DNA of 64,000 nucleotides from VXRJ01 sp964636705. GTDB taxonomy: Bacteria; Acidobacteriota; Vicinamibacteria; Vicinamibacterales; UBA8438. The notes under the pieces are model-generated. The model did not search any database and was not told where the DNA came from. It saw only the letters and a list, made by a program, of their open reading frames with translations. Positions 34,941 through 43,845 of the stretch are shown piece by piece. The position numbers were made by a program, and so were the translations under genes. The DNA lies in contig CAZWUJ010000005.1 of the NCBI GenBank assembly GCA_964636705.1, positions 1 to 64,000 of the forward strand, in the 5' to 3' direction. How positions within the stretch are numbered: the first letter of the stretch is position 1; each line of letters starts with the position of its first letter.

Positions 34941-36185
34941 ATGGACGGATTCGACTTTTCCCCCGACCGTCCAGCCACCTGCGACGGCGTCGACCTTGCC
35001 GCGGTGGCGGACGCCGAAGGCACGCCGCTCTACATTTACAGCGCAGCCGAAGTCGTCCGGCGTTATCGGGCGCTCGACGCCGCGCTGGGCGACTACCCGC
35101 ACCGGATTCACTTCGCGATGAAAGCGAACTCGACGCTGGGCTTGATTCGCCTTCTGCACGCGGCGGGCAGCGCGTTCGACGCCAGCTCGGGCGGTGAGAT
35201 CGCCGTGGCGTTGCGGGCCGGCGCGCCGGCGGATGCGATTGTCTTCACCGGTGTCGGCAAGACGGAGGCGGAACTCGCGGAGGCGGTTCGCCTCGGTATA
35301 GGCGCCATCAACGCCGAGTCTGCCGGCGAGCTGGACCGGATCGGGCAACTTGCCGCGGCGCGAGGTGTGAGAGCGCGCGTCGCGCTGCGGATCAATCCGG
35401 ATATCGCGGCGGATACCCACCCGGGGATCGCAACGGGCGGCCGAGCCCACAAGTTCGGCGTGCCGATTGGCGGCGCCCGCGAGGTCGCCCGCGCGGCGGC
35501 GGCGCGGGACGGCCTGGAGCTGGTCGGCATCCACGCGCATGTCGGATCGCAGATCACCGAGCTCGACGCCCTGGGCCGAACCGCAGTGGCGGTCGCGCGG
35601 TTCGCCCGGCAGTTGCAGGACGATGGCGTCCGACTCGTCCACCTCGACCTCGGCGGCGGATTGGGGATTGCGTACGACGGAGAGGCGCCGCCGTCCGTCG
35701 AGGCCTACGCGCGCTTGCTGATCGAGATCGTGCGGCCCACCGGACTGACGCTGCTTGTCGAGCCTGGCCGCTGGCTCGTCGGACCGGCCGGCGCCCTCGT
35801 CGCCACCGTGGTGGACGTCAAGCCGCAGGCAGACGGCCGCTACTTCGTCGTGCTGGACGCCGGCATGAGCGAACTGTTGCGGCCCGCCCTCTACGGCGCC
35901 GTGCACCAGTTGCACCCGCTGCAGCCGCGCGACGATGCGCCTGTCACGTGCGACGTCGTCGGGCCGGTCTGCGAGACGACGGACGTGATCCGGCTCGGCC
36001 GGCGCATGCCGCTGCCGCGGGTGGGCGATCGGATCCTGGTGCGGGACGCCGGCGCCTACGGTTCGGCGATGGCGTCGAACTACAATCGCCACCCGCTGCC
36101 GGCCGAGGCGCTCATAGCGGACGGGACCTGGAAGCTGATTCGCCGCCGTCAGTCCGTCGACGAAATGCTCGCGTCGGAGCCTTGA
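34941..36185 (+). CDS. lysA: diaminopimelate decarboxylase
   Basis: 414 aa, PLP-dependent fold-type III decarboxylase. It converts meso-diaminopimelate to L-lysine in the cytoplasm. The PLP Lys is K61 in HFAMKANS. HVGSQI, the glycine-rich LDLGGGLGI, EPGRWLV and the dimer-contributed Cys in GPVCETTD are all present, as is the terminal GAYGSAMASNYN. Head to head with the sigma gene: ATG 34941 and the sigma gene's longer start (34942) overlap in one CATG, one more reason to prefer the shorter sigma start. tmk follows at 27 nt. Confidence 0.93.
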   Translation: MDGFDFSPDRPATCDGVDLAAVADAEGTPLYIYSAAEVVRRYRALDAALGDYPHRIHFAMKANSTLGLIRLLHAAGSAFDASSGGEIAVALRAGAPADAIVFTGVGKTEAELAEAVRLGIGAINAESAGELDRIGQLAAARGVRARVALRINPDIAADTHPGIATGGRAHKFGVPIGGAREVARAAAARDGLELVGIHAHVGSQITELDALGRTAVAVARFARQLQDDGVRLVHLDLGGGLGIAYDGEAPPSVEAYARLLIEIVRPTGLTLLVEPGRWLVGPAGALVATVVDVKPQADGRYFVVLDAGMSELLRPALYGAVHQLHPLQPRDDAPVTCDVVGPVCETTDVIRLGRRMPLPRVGDRILVRDAGAYGSAMASNYNRHPLPAEALIADGTWKLIRRRQSVDEMLASEP

Positions 36186-36212
36186 CGACGCCGGGAACGG
36201 AGCGCAACAACG

Positions 36213-36800
36213 ATGCTGGTAGCCATCGAGGGTCTGGACCAGAGCGGGAAAGAGACACAGGCGCGCGAGTTGCGCGACCGGCTGCGGGCGGCCGGCTACC
36301 GATCGCGGGTCGTCGCGTTCCCCGACTACGGCACGTCGATCGGGGAGGAGATCGCCCGTGCGCTGCAGGGCGAGCGCGAGTACGGCCCGGAGACGATGCA
36401 GTTGCTGTACGTCGCCAACCGCTTCGAGCGCAAAGCCGACATCGACCGGTGGCAGGCGGGGGGACTCATCGTCGTGTTCGATCGCTACGTCGCCTCCGCC
36501 ATCGCCTACGGCGAAGCGCATGGCCTCGACCCGGCATGGCTCGAGAACCTGCAGATCTACCTGCCGCAACCGGACCTGACGTTCTTCCTCGACATCGCGC
36601 CCGAGACCGCGATGGCCCGCAAGACAGTCGGACGTGACCGCTACGAGCGCGACCTCGCCCTGCTCGCGCGCGTCCGGGCCAGCTACCAGCGCCTCGCCGC
36701 CCAGCCCGGCTGGATCCGGATCGACGGCGAACGGCCGCCCGGCGCGATTGCCATCGACCTGGCCTCAGCCCTTGAGCCGCGCCTGCCGGCCCTGCCGTAG
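36213..36800 (+). CDS. tmk: thymidylate kinase
   Basis: 195 aa. The P-loop is GLDQSGKET at residues 7-15. DRYVASAIAYGEAHGL (dTMP-binding DRY motif) and LDIAPETAMARK follow. It phosphorylates dTMP to dTDP. The short LID lacks the Arg-rich segment of type I bacterial enzymes, and the P-loop Gln/Glu variant recalls eukaryote-like thymidylate kinases. It is probably cotranscribed with lysA. A 12-bp palindrome (36822-36833) 21 nt after the stop may mark the transcript end. Confidence 0.88.
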   Translation: MLVAIEGLDQSGKETQARELRDRLRAAGYRSRVVAFPDYGTSIGEEIARALQGEREYGPETMQLLYVANRFERKADIDRWQAGGLIVVFDRYVASAIAYGEAHGLDPAWLENLQIYLPQPDLTFFLDIAPETAMARKTVGRDRYERDLALLARVRASYQRLAAQPGWIRIDGERPPGAIAIDLASALEPRLPALP

Positions 36801-36844
36801 TCCGTCAGGGGCGGTTTGCAATGCGGGCCCGCACAGGCGATTGT

Positions 36845-36878
36845 GGGTAGTGGTCAAGTTTGAACTTGACCACTACCC
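36845..36878. repeat. perfect 16-bp inverted repeat, candidate operator
   Basis: Arms GGGTAGTGGTCAAGTT (36845-36860) and its exact complement (36863-36878) flank a 2-nt centre. Each side is followed by the direct repeat CGATTGT (36838-36844 and 36878-36884). The right arm contains the -35 box of the promoter for the 37017 unit, so a repressor or activator dimer bound here would control it. Confidence 0.75.
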
Positions 36879-36894
36879 GATTGTGCGCTATGCT
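36866..36894 (+). promoter_or_regulatory. promoter TTGACC-N17-TATGCT for the 37-44 kb unit
   Basis: -35 TTGACC (36866-36871) lies inside the palindrome's right arm. The spacer is exactly 17 bp and the -10 is TATGCT (36889-36894). The leader to ATG 37017 would be about 115 nt and includes a GGGAC/GTCCC hairpin just before the ribosome-binding site. Confidence 0.6.
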
Positions 36895-37016
36895 CGTGCG
36901 GCGCACCTGGGCCTGTCTGACCTGCAGACCTGGTCGCTGCCTCCGCCTTGCCGTGTCCGTGAAGTTGGCTCGGTAACAACACGTGGAGGGACAAGGTCCC
37001 TTCGATGGAGGTCCGT

Positions 37017-38027
37017 ATGGGGCAACGAGCGACTGGTTGGCGGCGTTGCCTTTCGATGGCGGTTCTTGTCGCCGCACTGGGCGTTGCGGCGGCCGCGCAG
37101 GGGCCGGCAGCAAATTCACCGGCGCGTTCGTCCGACACCTCCGGCTACCGGACTGCCTGGGGCGATCCCGATCTGCAGGGCGTCTGGACCAGTCAGACCT
37201 TGACGCCGCTCGAACGCCGGTCGGAGTTCGAAGGCCGGGAATCGCTGGGCCCGGAGGAAGCGGCGGCCTACGAGGAAGAACAGCGGGTCGCGAGGAATCA
37301 GGACCGCCGGGACGGTGGTGCGGAAGCCGACGTAGCGCGCGCCTACAACGATTTCTGGTGGGATCGTGGCAAGGCGCTGGTTGGCGACGGGCGCACTTCG
37401 CTGATCATCGATCCGCCGGACGGCCGGATCCCCTACACCCCGGAGATGCGGGCGCGCGATGCCGACCAGCGCGTCTACCGGACCCAGGGTCCGTTCAACG
37501 CGTTCGTGGATGTCGATACGGGCGAGCGGTGCTTCACCGACGGCCTTCCCATCGTACCGGGCGCCTACAACAACAACTTTCACATTCTCCAGACTCCCGG
37601 CTACGTCGCCATCCTGCACGAGATGTTCCGCGACCGTCGCATCGTTCCGCTGGACCGGCGGCCCCATGCGCCGGTGCGCCAGTGGCTGGGCGATGCGCGC
37701 GGGCACTGGGAAGGCGATACGCTGGTCGTCGAGACGACTCGGTTCGTGGACGGAACGGCCTGGCGCTGGGCCAGCGCCTGGCGCATGCCGACCGAGACCA
37801 TGCGCATCGTCGAGCGGTTCACCCGCGTGTCGGCCGACACCATCGAGTACGAGTTCACGCTGGACGACCCGAGCAAGTTCACCCGCGGGTGGACCGCTTC
37901 AGTGCCGCTCACCACCGACTACGCGAGCCGCGGGGTGACCGGCGGAACGCTGTACGAGTACGCCTGCCACGAGGGGAATTACAGCCTCGTCAACGTCCTG
38001 ACCGGCGCCAGGACGGCGGAACAGTAG
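37017..38027 (+). CDS. secreted 'PDLQGIW'-family protein, paralogue 1
   Basis: 336 aa. ATG 37017 is chosen over ATG 37005 because GGAGG (37007-37011) lies 5 nt before it. A signal peptide ends near AAAAQ. The family landmarks are DPDLQGVW after the signal, SLIIDPPDGRIPY, a single ERC before GAYNNNFHI, WEGDTLVVETTRF, and CHEGNY near the C-terminus. I know of no characterised member; such proteins are frequent in Acidobacteriota near TonB-dependent receptors. Length and strand pattern suggest an all-beta periplasmic domain. First gene of a unit that appears to run to 43776. Confidence 0.75.
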   Translation: MGQRATGWRRCLSMAVLVAALGVAAAAQGPAANSPARSSDTSGYRTAWGDPDLQGVWTSQTLTPLERRSEFEGRESLGPEEAAAYEEEQRVARNQDRRDGGAEADVARAYNDFWWDRGKALVGDGRTSLIIDPPDGRIPYTPEMRARDADQRVYRTQGPFNAFVDVDTGERCFTDGLPIVPGAYNNNFHILQTPGYVAILHEMFRDRRIVPLDRRPHAPVRQWLGDARGHWEGDTLVVETTRFVDGTAWRWASAWRMPTETMRIVERFTRVSADTIEYEFTLDDPSKFTRGWTASVPLTTDYASRGVTGGTLYEYACHEGNYSLVNVLTGARTAEQ

Positions 38028-38093
38028 CTTCATTCGGCGATTCACTGAGCGGCCGGGTCAATGGATTCCGGCGGTCGGGAGGGGATCAACGTG

Positions 38094-39068
38094 ATGGGCA
38101 AGTCGTTCTACCGCGTCGCGGCGATTCTGATTCTGGGGGCCGCGGTCCTGGCCCTGTACTCGGTGGCGGCGCGGCCGATCGCCGGCCAGTCGCCCGCGTC
38201 CCAGGTGGCGCGCACGACGGACGGGCGGCCCGACCTCAGCGGGATCTGGCAGGCGAACAACACGGCCAACTGGGACCTTCAGACCCACCTCGCGCGGCCT
38301 ATGGTGGCGCAGCCCGGCGTGTATGCCGATGTTCCGGTGCTGGCGGCTCCGGTCGTGGCCCTCGGCACGGCGGGCTGGGTTCCGCCCGGCATGGGGGTGG
38401 TCGTCGGCGACGAGATCCCGTACCAGCCCTGGGCGGCGGAACGCCAGCGGGAAAACGCGGAGAACTGGCTCGACCGGGATCCGGAGCTGAAGTGCTTCAT
38501 GCCGGGGGTGCCCCGGGGGATGTACATGCCGTATCCCTTCGAAGTGATACAGAGCAATGACCGGATCATGATGCTGTTCGAGTTTGCCGGGGCGCAGCGT
38601 TTCATTCATCTGGAGGACGTGGAGCCGTATCCCGGCGAGGCGTACATGGGGCACTCGGTCGGTCGCTGGGAAGGGGACACGCTGGTTGTCGATGTGAACA
38701 GCTTTACGCCGAACACCTGGTTCGACCGATCTGGCAACTTCCACAGCGACGCGCTGCAGGTGGTGGAACGTTACACGCCGATCAGCCGCGACGCGATTCA
38801 GTACGAGGCGACGATTGAGGATCCGAACGTCTTCACGCGTCCGTGGACGATCAGCATGCCGATCTACCGCCGGCTGGACGCGAATATGCGGCTGCTCGAA
38901 TTCCGTTGCTCCGAGTTCGTGGAGGAGACGATGTTCGGGCACCTACGAAGGGAACAACTGGTGAGGCGCTGGGAAGGCGAGACGATGGTCGTCGATATCA
39001 CGCGGCGGATCCCGGAGGACGAGGAGGCGCTCTACCGGCGGCACTGGTCGGGCAATCCGCCTCGGTGA
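38094..39068 (+). CDS. secreted 'PDLSGIW'-family protein, divergent paralogue 2
   Basis: 324 aa from ATG 38094, behind GGGAGGGG (9-nt spacing). The N-terminus is a signal peptide or signal anchor (AAILILGAAVLALYSVAA). It shares RPDLSGIW, GRWEGDTLVVDVNSF and the ERYTPISRDAIQYEATIEDP block with its neighbours. It lacks the SLIIDPP segment and the CHEGNY motif; the corresponding end reads FRCSEFVEE. It forms a second subfamily. It lies 66 nt after paralogue 1 in the same apparent unit. Confidence 0.72.
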   Translation: MGKSFYRVAAILILGAAVLALYSVAARPIAGQSPASQVARTTDGRPDLSGIWQANNTANWDLQTHLARPMVAQPGVYADVPVLAAPVVALGTAGWVPPGMGVVVGDEIPYQPWAAERQRENAENWLDRDPELKCFMPGVPRGMYMPYPFEVIQSNDRIMMLFEFAGAQRFIHLEDVEPYPGEAYMGHSVGRWEGDTLVVDVNSFTPNTWFDRSGNFHSDALQVVERYTPISRDAIQYEATIEDPNVFTRPWTISMPIYRRLDANMRLLEFRCSEFVEETMFGHLRREQLVRRWEGETMVVDITRRIPEDEEALYRRHWSGNPPR

Positions 39069-39141
39069 TCGGGGTTCAGTGGTTGGAGTCACGGCGGTTT
39101 CGCCCGTGACGGATTGGTGCACGATGGGAGGGATGCTGCAA

Positions 39142-39576
39142 ATGCGAGAGTGGCTTCGAGTGAGCGGCCTGGCCGCCGGCGTAGGGATCGTGTTGCTGGC
39201 GGCGGTGACGCCCGCGCCGGCGCACCATGCATTCTCGGCCGAGTTCGATGCGAACCAGCCGGTCCAGTTGGAAGGGACGGTCACGCGGATGGAGTGGATC
39301 AATCCGCACACGTGGATTCACATCGAGGTGGCGCAGCCCGATGGGAGCGTCGAAGAGTGGGCGATTGAGTGCGGCACACCGAACGTCCTGTTCCGGCGAG
39401 GGTTGACGAAACAGTCGATGCTGCCGGGAACGGTGCTCGTCGTCGATGGTTACCGGTCCAAGGACGGATCGCGGCGTGCGAACGGCCGGGATGTCACCTT
39501 TACCGATGGCACGACGGCGTTCGTCGGGTCGTCGGGGACCGGAGCACCCTATGAAGCGCCGGGCGGCAGGAGGTAG
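39142..39576 (+). CDS. DUF6152-family secreted protein
   Basis: 144 aa from ATG 39142 (GGGAGGG 9 nt upstream; ATGs at 39124 and 39133 are also in frame). A signal peptide is followed by a small beta-barrel-like domain. The DUF6152 hallmarks are HHAFSAEFDANQPVQLEGTVT, EWINPHTWIHIEV and the closing DGTTAFVGSSGTGAPY. The function is unknown; the family regularly accompanies 'PDLQGIW' proteins. The next gene starts 2 nt after its stop, so translation is probably coupled. Confidence 0.78.
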   Translation: MREWLRVSGLAAGVGIVLLAAVTPAPAHHAFSAEFDANQPVQLEGTVTRMEWINPHTWIHIEVAQPDGSVEEWAIECGTPNVLFRRGLTKQSMLPGTVLVVDGYRSKDGSRRANGRDVTFTDGTTAFVGSSGTGAPYEAPGGRR

Positions 39577-39578
39577 CC

Positions 39579-40736
39579 ATGCGAGATGAGCAGTTGGCGT
39601 GGACAGCCGCAGCGGCCCTGGCGATTGTCATCGTGGCGCCGGCGCCGGCTTCCGTCGCGTCACAGGAACCCGCGGACACATCGCACCGCACGCCGTGGGG
39701 CGAGCCGGACCTGCAGGGCATCTGGAACAACCCGGTGGTGGTGCCCTTGGAGCGCGCCGAGGAGTTCGGTACGCGCGGAGAACTGACGGCGGAAGAGATC
39801 GCCGAAATCGAGCAGGAGCTGCTCGAGATCTCCCAGGGGACGGGGCGCGACAGCCGTGAGGACGCCGGCACCGAGGTAGACGTGGCCCGGGCCTACAACG
39901 AGCATTGGTTCGGCGACCCGTCGCTGACCCGCGGGACCCGGACGTCGATGGTCATGGATCCGCCCGACGGCCGGATTCCTCCCTATACGCCGGAAGCCGA
40001 GGCCCGTATCGCCGAGAAACTCGAGTATCGTCAGGCGCTGCTGCAGGGCACGGTCAACGGGCGGCCCGGGCCTCCGTCTCCCCGCCGGGCGGAGCCGTCG
40101 CCCGACTACAACCTGGATCGGCTCAATCGATCCGACGGGCCGGAAGACCGAAGCGGCATGGAGCGCTGCTTCGGGTTCAGCCTGCCGATCCTGCTCCAGT
40201 CCGGCACGTTCGGTGGAGTGATGCGAGTCGTGCAGTCGCCCGGTCGGGTCGGCATCTACTACGACATCGGCCAGGGACAGGGATTCAGCCGCAGCGTCCC
40301 CATCACGACCCGGCCACCGCTGCCCGACCACATCCGCCTGCGCCATGGGGATGCGCGGGGGCGCTGGGAAGGCGACACGCTCGTCGTCGAGGTGACGAAC
40401 TTCACGAAGAAGACCGATTACCGGGGATCGCGCGAGAATCTGCAACTCATTGAGCGATACCGCCGGCTCGACGAGAACACGCTGCAGGTGGAGATCACGG
40501 TGGAGGATCCGACGACATGGACCCGGCCGTGGACGGCGGTCCAGGAACTGTCGTTGAACAGCGACCAGGCGAATCAGGTCTATGAAGGCGGGTGTCACGA
40601 GGGCAACTACGGCATGATCGGGATGCTCGCAAACACCCGCGCCGCGGAGAAGGCGTTCGCCGAAGGCCGCGGTCCGGATCCGGCCACCCAGGACAACGCC
40701 ACCGGAGGAGGAGGTAGGCGATTCAGAACCCGTTGA
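39579..40736 (+). CDS. secreted 'PDLQGIW'-family protein, paralogue 3
   Basis: 385 aa from ATG 39579 with GGAGG just upstream. A signal peptide ends near ASVASQ. It has EPDLQGIW, RTSMVMDPPDGRIP, MERC, the block YYDIGQGQGFSRS, RWEGDTLVVEVTNF, RGSRENLQLIERY and GCHEGNYG. The DIGQGQGF insert is shared only with paralogue 5, so these two form a subgroup that also has a longer mid-region with Arg/Pro-rich text. It is followed at 64 nt by the TonB-dependent receptor. Confidence 0.75.
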   Translation: MRDEQLAWTAAAALAIVIVAPAPASVASQEPADTSHRTPWGEPDLQGIWNNPVVVPLERAEEFGTRGELTAEEIAEIEQELLEISQGTGRDSREDAGTEVDVARAYNEHWFGDPSLTRGTRTSMVMDPPDGRIPPYTPEAEARIAEKLEYRQALLQGTVNGRPGPPSPRRAEPSPDYNLDRLNRSDGPEDRSGMERCFGFSLPILLQSGTFGGVMRVVQSPGRVGIYYDIGQGQGFSRSVPITTRPPLPDHIRLRHGDARGRWEGDTLVVEVTNFTKKTDYRGSRENLQLIERYRRLDENTLQVEITVEDPTTWTRPWTAVQELSLNSDQANQVYEGGCHEGNYGMIGMLANTRAAEKAFAEGRGPDPATQDNATGGGGRRFRTR

Positions 40737-40800
40737 AGTGTGCGATGGAGTGTGTTGCATGTCGTCGTTCGACTTGACCCGAAAGGGAGGAGGGCTTGTG

Positions 40801-43776
40801 ATGGCATTGTTTCGTAGCTCGGTCGTCGTTGTGCTACTGCTCGCCGCTCTCGCCTTGCCCGGAGCGGCGTACGCCCAGCAGGCCAGCGGAATCGCCGGTC
40901 TGGTGGAAGACAACCTCGGGGGCGTCCTGCCCGGCGTGACCGTCGAAGTCGCGAGTCCCGCACTGATTGAGGGCACGCGCACTGCCTTCACCGACGGAGA
41001 GGGCCGCTACACGGTCACCAACCTGCCTCCCGGCACCTACGACGTGACGTTCAGCCTGCCCGGTTTTTCGACCGTCGTGCAGGAAGGAATCGAGTTGGCG
41101 TCGGGCTTCACCGCCACCATCGACGCCGCCATGCAGGTCGGCGGTCTGGAAGAGACGGTTACGGTCACCGGGGTGAGCCCGCTCGTCGACGTCCAGAATG
41201 TCCGCCAGCAGACGCGGGTCACCAACGAGTTGAGAGCCGCCCTGCCCAGCGGTGGACAGGGGCTCATGGCGGTGACGAAGCTGGTTCCCGGCATGACGAG
41301 CGCCCTCGATCAGGGCGGCGGCGGCGCGCTCGGCATCTACGGGTCGAACCAGTCGACGTCGAGCACCTACCACGGGAAGGGCAGCACCACCGACTCGTAC
41401 GATGGGATGCAGGTGAACAACCTGTCCGGAATCGGGTCCGTGAGCTACGTCATGAATCCGGCGACGGTCAGCGAGACCGCGATCCAGACGGGCGGCATCT
41501 CGGCCGAAAACATGTCGGGTTTCGCCATCAACATGATTCCGAAGGAGGGGGGCAACGAATTCTCGGGCTCCTTCGACGGGACATACACCGGCGAGAACTT
41601 CCAGAACAGCAACGTGGAGAAGATCCGCGACCGCGGGATTCAGGGTGACGGGCAGAAGAACCTTCACGGCTACGATGCCAACTTCACCCTGGGCGGACCG
41701 ATACGGGAGGACCGGGTGTGGTTCTTTGCGGCCATGCGGCTCATGGGGACCAAGAACCAGGTGCCGGACCGGTTCTTCAACGCCACGCAGGGGACGCCCA
41801 TCTACACGCCCGATTTCTCCAAGCCGCACTTCAACAAGGACTGGCTGCGGAGCGGCGCCGTCCGGATCACCGCTCAGGTGTCGGAGCAGAACAAGGTGAA
41901 CCTGTTCGGCGACACCCAGTACTTCCAGACGCGGGGATGGCAGGACAACGCCGCGCCGGAGGCCCAGATCTGCTGGGACATGTGGCCGCAGGGCGTGTAC
42001 CAGGGGACCTGGACATGGACCGCGACGAGCCGAATTCTGGTCGAGGCAGGCGCGGGGCTGACCAAGGGCCCCTTCCCGTGTAACCGGGAGCAGCGGACCG
42101 AGCTGTTCGGGTTCACGGTGGCGCCCGACGATGTCTCGATCCAGGAAGCCACGACCGGCTACCGGTACAACGCGGCCTCCAACTATCTGATCAGGAACGA
42201 CAACGACCGCTACATGCAGCGGGCGTCGGTGTCATATGTCACCGGGTCCCACAACTTCAAGGCGGGATTCACGCTGCAGGAGCACATCAACAACCGGGAC
42301 ACGGAGCGCAATCTCGACCAGAACTGGCGCTTCCGCAGGGGCCTGCCGGAGCGGATCACCCTCTATACGGGAACGACCTTCGAGAAGAACCGCACCAACG
42401 CCGATCTCGGCATCTACGCGCAGGATCAGTGGGTGATTGACAGGCTCACCCTGAATCTCGGTATCCGGTTCGACTACTTCAACGGAGGCGTGAGAGCCCA
42501 GACCCAGCCTGGCGGGCTGTTTGCCCCGTCTCGAAGCTCGGCTGAGGTCCTCAACAAGCCGAACTGGACCGACATCAATCCGCGGATCGGCGCGTCGTAC
42601 GACCTGTTCGGCGACGGCCGGACCGCCCTGAAGGGGTCGTTTGGTCGCTATGTCGGCAAGGAGGCGGTCTCGGTCGCGCGGGCGTTCAACCCGGTGTTCA
42701 CCGAGGTGCTGTCGACCAATCGCAGTTGGCGGGACGCCAACGGAAACTACCATCCGGACTGCGACCTGACGGACTTCGCGGCGAACGGCGAGTGCGGGGC
42801 GATCAGCAACGAGCTCTTCGGAAGGGCCAGGCCCGATGCGCTGGAGGCCAACGCTAACCTGACCGAGGGCTTCGGCAACCGGGACTACTACTGGGATACG
42901 GCGCTGGAACTCCAGCACGAGCTGGCGCCGGGAATGTCGCTCCTGGTCGGGTACTATCGGAACTGGAGCGACCATTTCCGCGGACTGCCCCGCGGGGACT
43001 TCAGGACGGTCTACCTTCTGGACAATACGTCAATCACCGCGGACGACTTCGAGCACTACTGCATTACGGCGCCTGTCGATTCCCGTCTGCCGGACGGCGG
43101 AGGCTACGAGGTCTGCGGCCTCTACGACATCACGCCGGAGAAGTTCGGGGTGGGACGCGAGATCGCCGTCCGTCCGGGCGATTTCGGAAACCAGAGCCGC
43201 ATCTCCGATTTCATCACCACCAGCCTCAATACGCGGTTTGACAACGGGGTGGAGTTGGGCGGCAGCCTCGACTTCGGGCAGACGATCGAAGACCGTTGCC
43301 TCGTAATCGACTCTCCGCAGCAACTCCTCCACTGCCGGACCGACCGCGGCTGGGGCGAGCAGCTCCAGGTCAAGCTTCACGGGGTCCTGCCGCTGCCGGG
43401 CGACTTCGTGCTCAGCGGCACGTTCCAGAACCTGCCGGGCGCGCCCTGGATGGCGAACTACACGGCGCGTTCCGCGGAGATCGCTCCTTCGCTGGGGCGT
43501 CCGCTCGCCGGGGGAACGCGGTCCGCCAGCGTCCCGCTGATCGAGCCGTTCACGCTGTTCGAACCCCGGCGCACCCTGTTCGACCTGCGGGTCAGCAAGG
43601 TGTTCCCGGATGTCAACGGCGTCCGGCTGCAACTGAATCTCGACGTCTACAACGTGCTGAACGACGCCTCGATTCTCAGCGTCAACGGCAGCTACGGCGG
43701 CAACTGGCTGCGACCTAGCAGCCGCGGGATCGCCGCGCCGAGGTTGATCCAGATGGGCGGGCGGCTGACCTTCTAG
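40801..43776 (+). CDS. TonB-dependent receptor, Oar-like, with carboxypeptidase-regulatory domain
   Basis: 991 aa from ATG 40801, behind a strong GGGAGGAGGG. A signal peptide ends AAYAQ. Next come a carboxypeptidase-regulatory-like domain (about 25-110; GVLPGVTVEVASPALIEG, YTVTNLPPGTYDVTFSLPGF), a plug (about 120-240), and a large outer-membrane barrel ending in GGRLTF. Oar-like receptors import large substrates or move proteins with TonB energy. Position at the end of the 'PDLQGIW'/DUF6152 unit suggests that those secreted proteins handle what this receptor imports, which is inference. A hairpin follows at 43815. Confidence 0.88.
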   Translation: MALFRSSVVVVLLLAALALPGAAYAQQASGIAGLVEDNLGGVLPGVTVEVASPALIEGTRTAFTDGEGRYTVTNLPPGTYDVTFSLPGFSTVVQEGIELASGFTATIDAAMQVGGLEETVTVTGVSPLVDVQNVRQQTRVTNELRAALPSGGQGLMAVTKLVPGMTSALDQGGGGALGIYGSNQSTSSTYHGKGSTTDSYDGMQVNNLSGIGSVSYVMNPATVSETAIQTGGISAENMSGFAINMIPKEGGNEFSGSFDGTYTGENFQNSNVEKIRDRGIQGDGQKNLHGYDANFTLGGPIREDRVWFFAAMRLMGTKNQVPDRFFNATQGTPIYTPDFSKPHFNKDWLRSGAVRITAQVSEQNKVNLFGDTQYFQTRGWQDNAAPEAQICWDMWPQGVYQGTWTWTATSRILVEAGAGLTKGPFPCNREQRTELFGFTVAPDDVSIQEATTGYRYNAASNYLIRNDNDRYMQRASVSYVTGSHNFKAGFTLQEHINNRDTERNLDQNWRFRRGLPERITLYTGTTFEKNRTNADLGIYAQDQWVIDRLTLNLGIRFDYFNGGVRAQTQPGGLFAPSRSSAEVLNKPNWTDINPRIGASYDLFGDGRTALKGSFGRYVGKEAVSVARAFNPVFTEVLSTNRSWRDANGNYHPDCDLTDFAANGECGAISNELFGRARPDALEANANLTEGFGNRDYYWDTALELQHELAPGMSLLVGYYRNWSDHFRGLPRGDFRTVYLLDNTSITADDFEHYCITAPVDSRLPDGGGYEVCGLYDITPEKFGVGREIAVRPGDFGNQSRISDFITTSLNTRFDNGVELGGSLDFGQTIEDRCLVIDSPQQLLHCRTDRGWGEQLQVKLHGVLPLPGDFVLSGTFQNLPGAPWMANYTARSAEIAPSLGRPLAGGTRSASVPLIEPFTLFEPRRTLFDLRVSKVFPDVNGVRLQLNLDVYNVLNDASILSVNGSYGGNWLRPSSRGIAAPRLIQMGGRLTF

Positions 43777-43814
43777 CTCTGGTACCCGCGTAGTGTCATC
43801 GAGCTGATGACAGG

Positions 43815-43845
43815 AGGGGCCGGCCTTCGTCGGGGGCCGGCCCCT
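43815..43845. terminator. hairpin terminator between convergent genes
   Basis: Perfect 11-bp stem (43815-43825 with 43835-43845) around a 9-nt loop, without a T tract. It lies 38 nt after the receptor stop and abuts the stop of the convergent TPR gene. Confidence 0.6.

Noticed and set aside
36845..36878. Intrinsic terminator of tmk
   Set aside because: No T tract follows, it lies 44 nt past the stop, and its right arm contains a -35 box with a correctly spaced -10. Operator is the better reading, although termination cannot be excluded.
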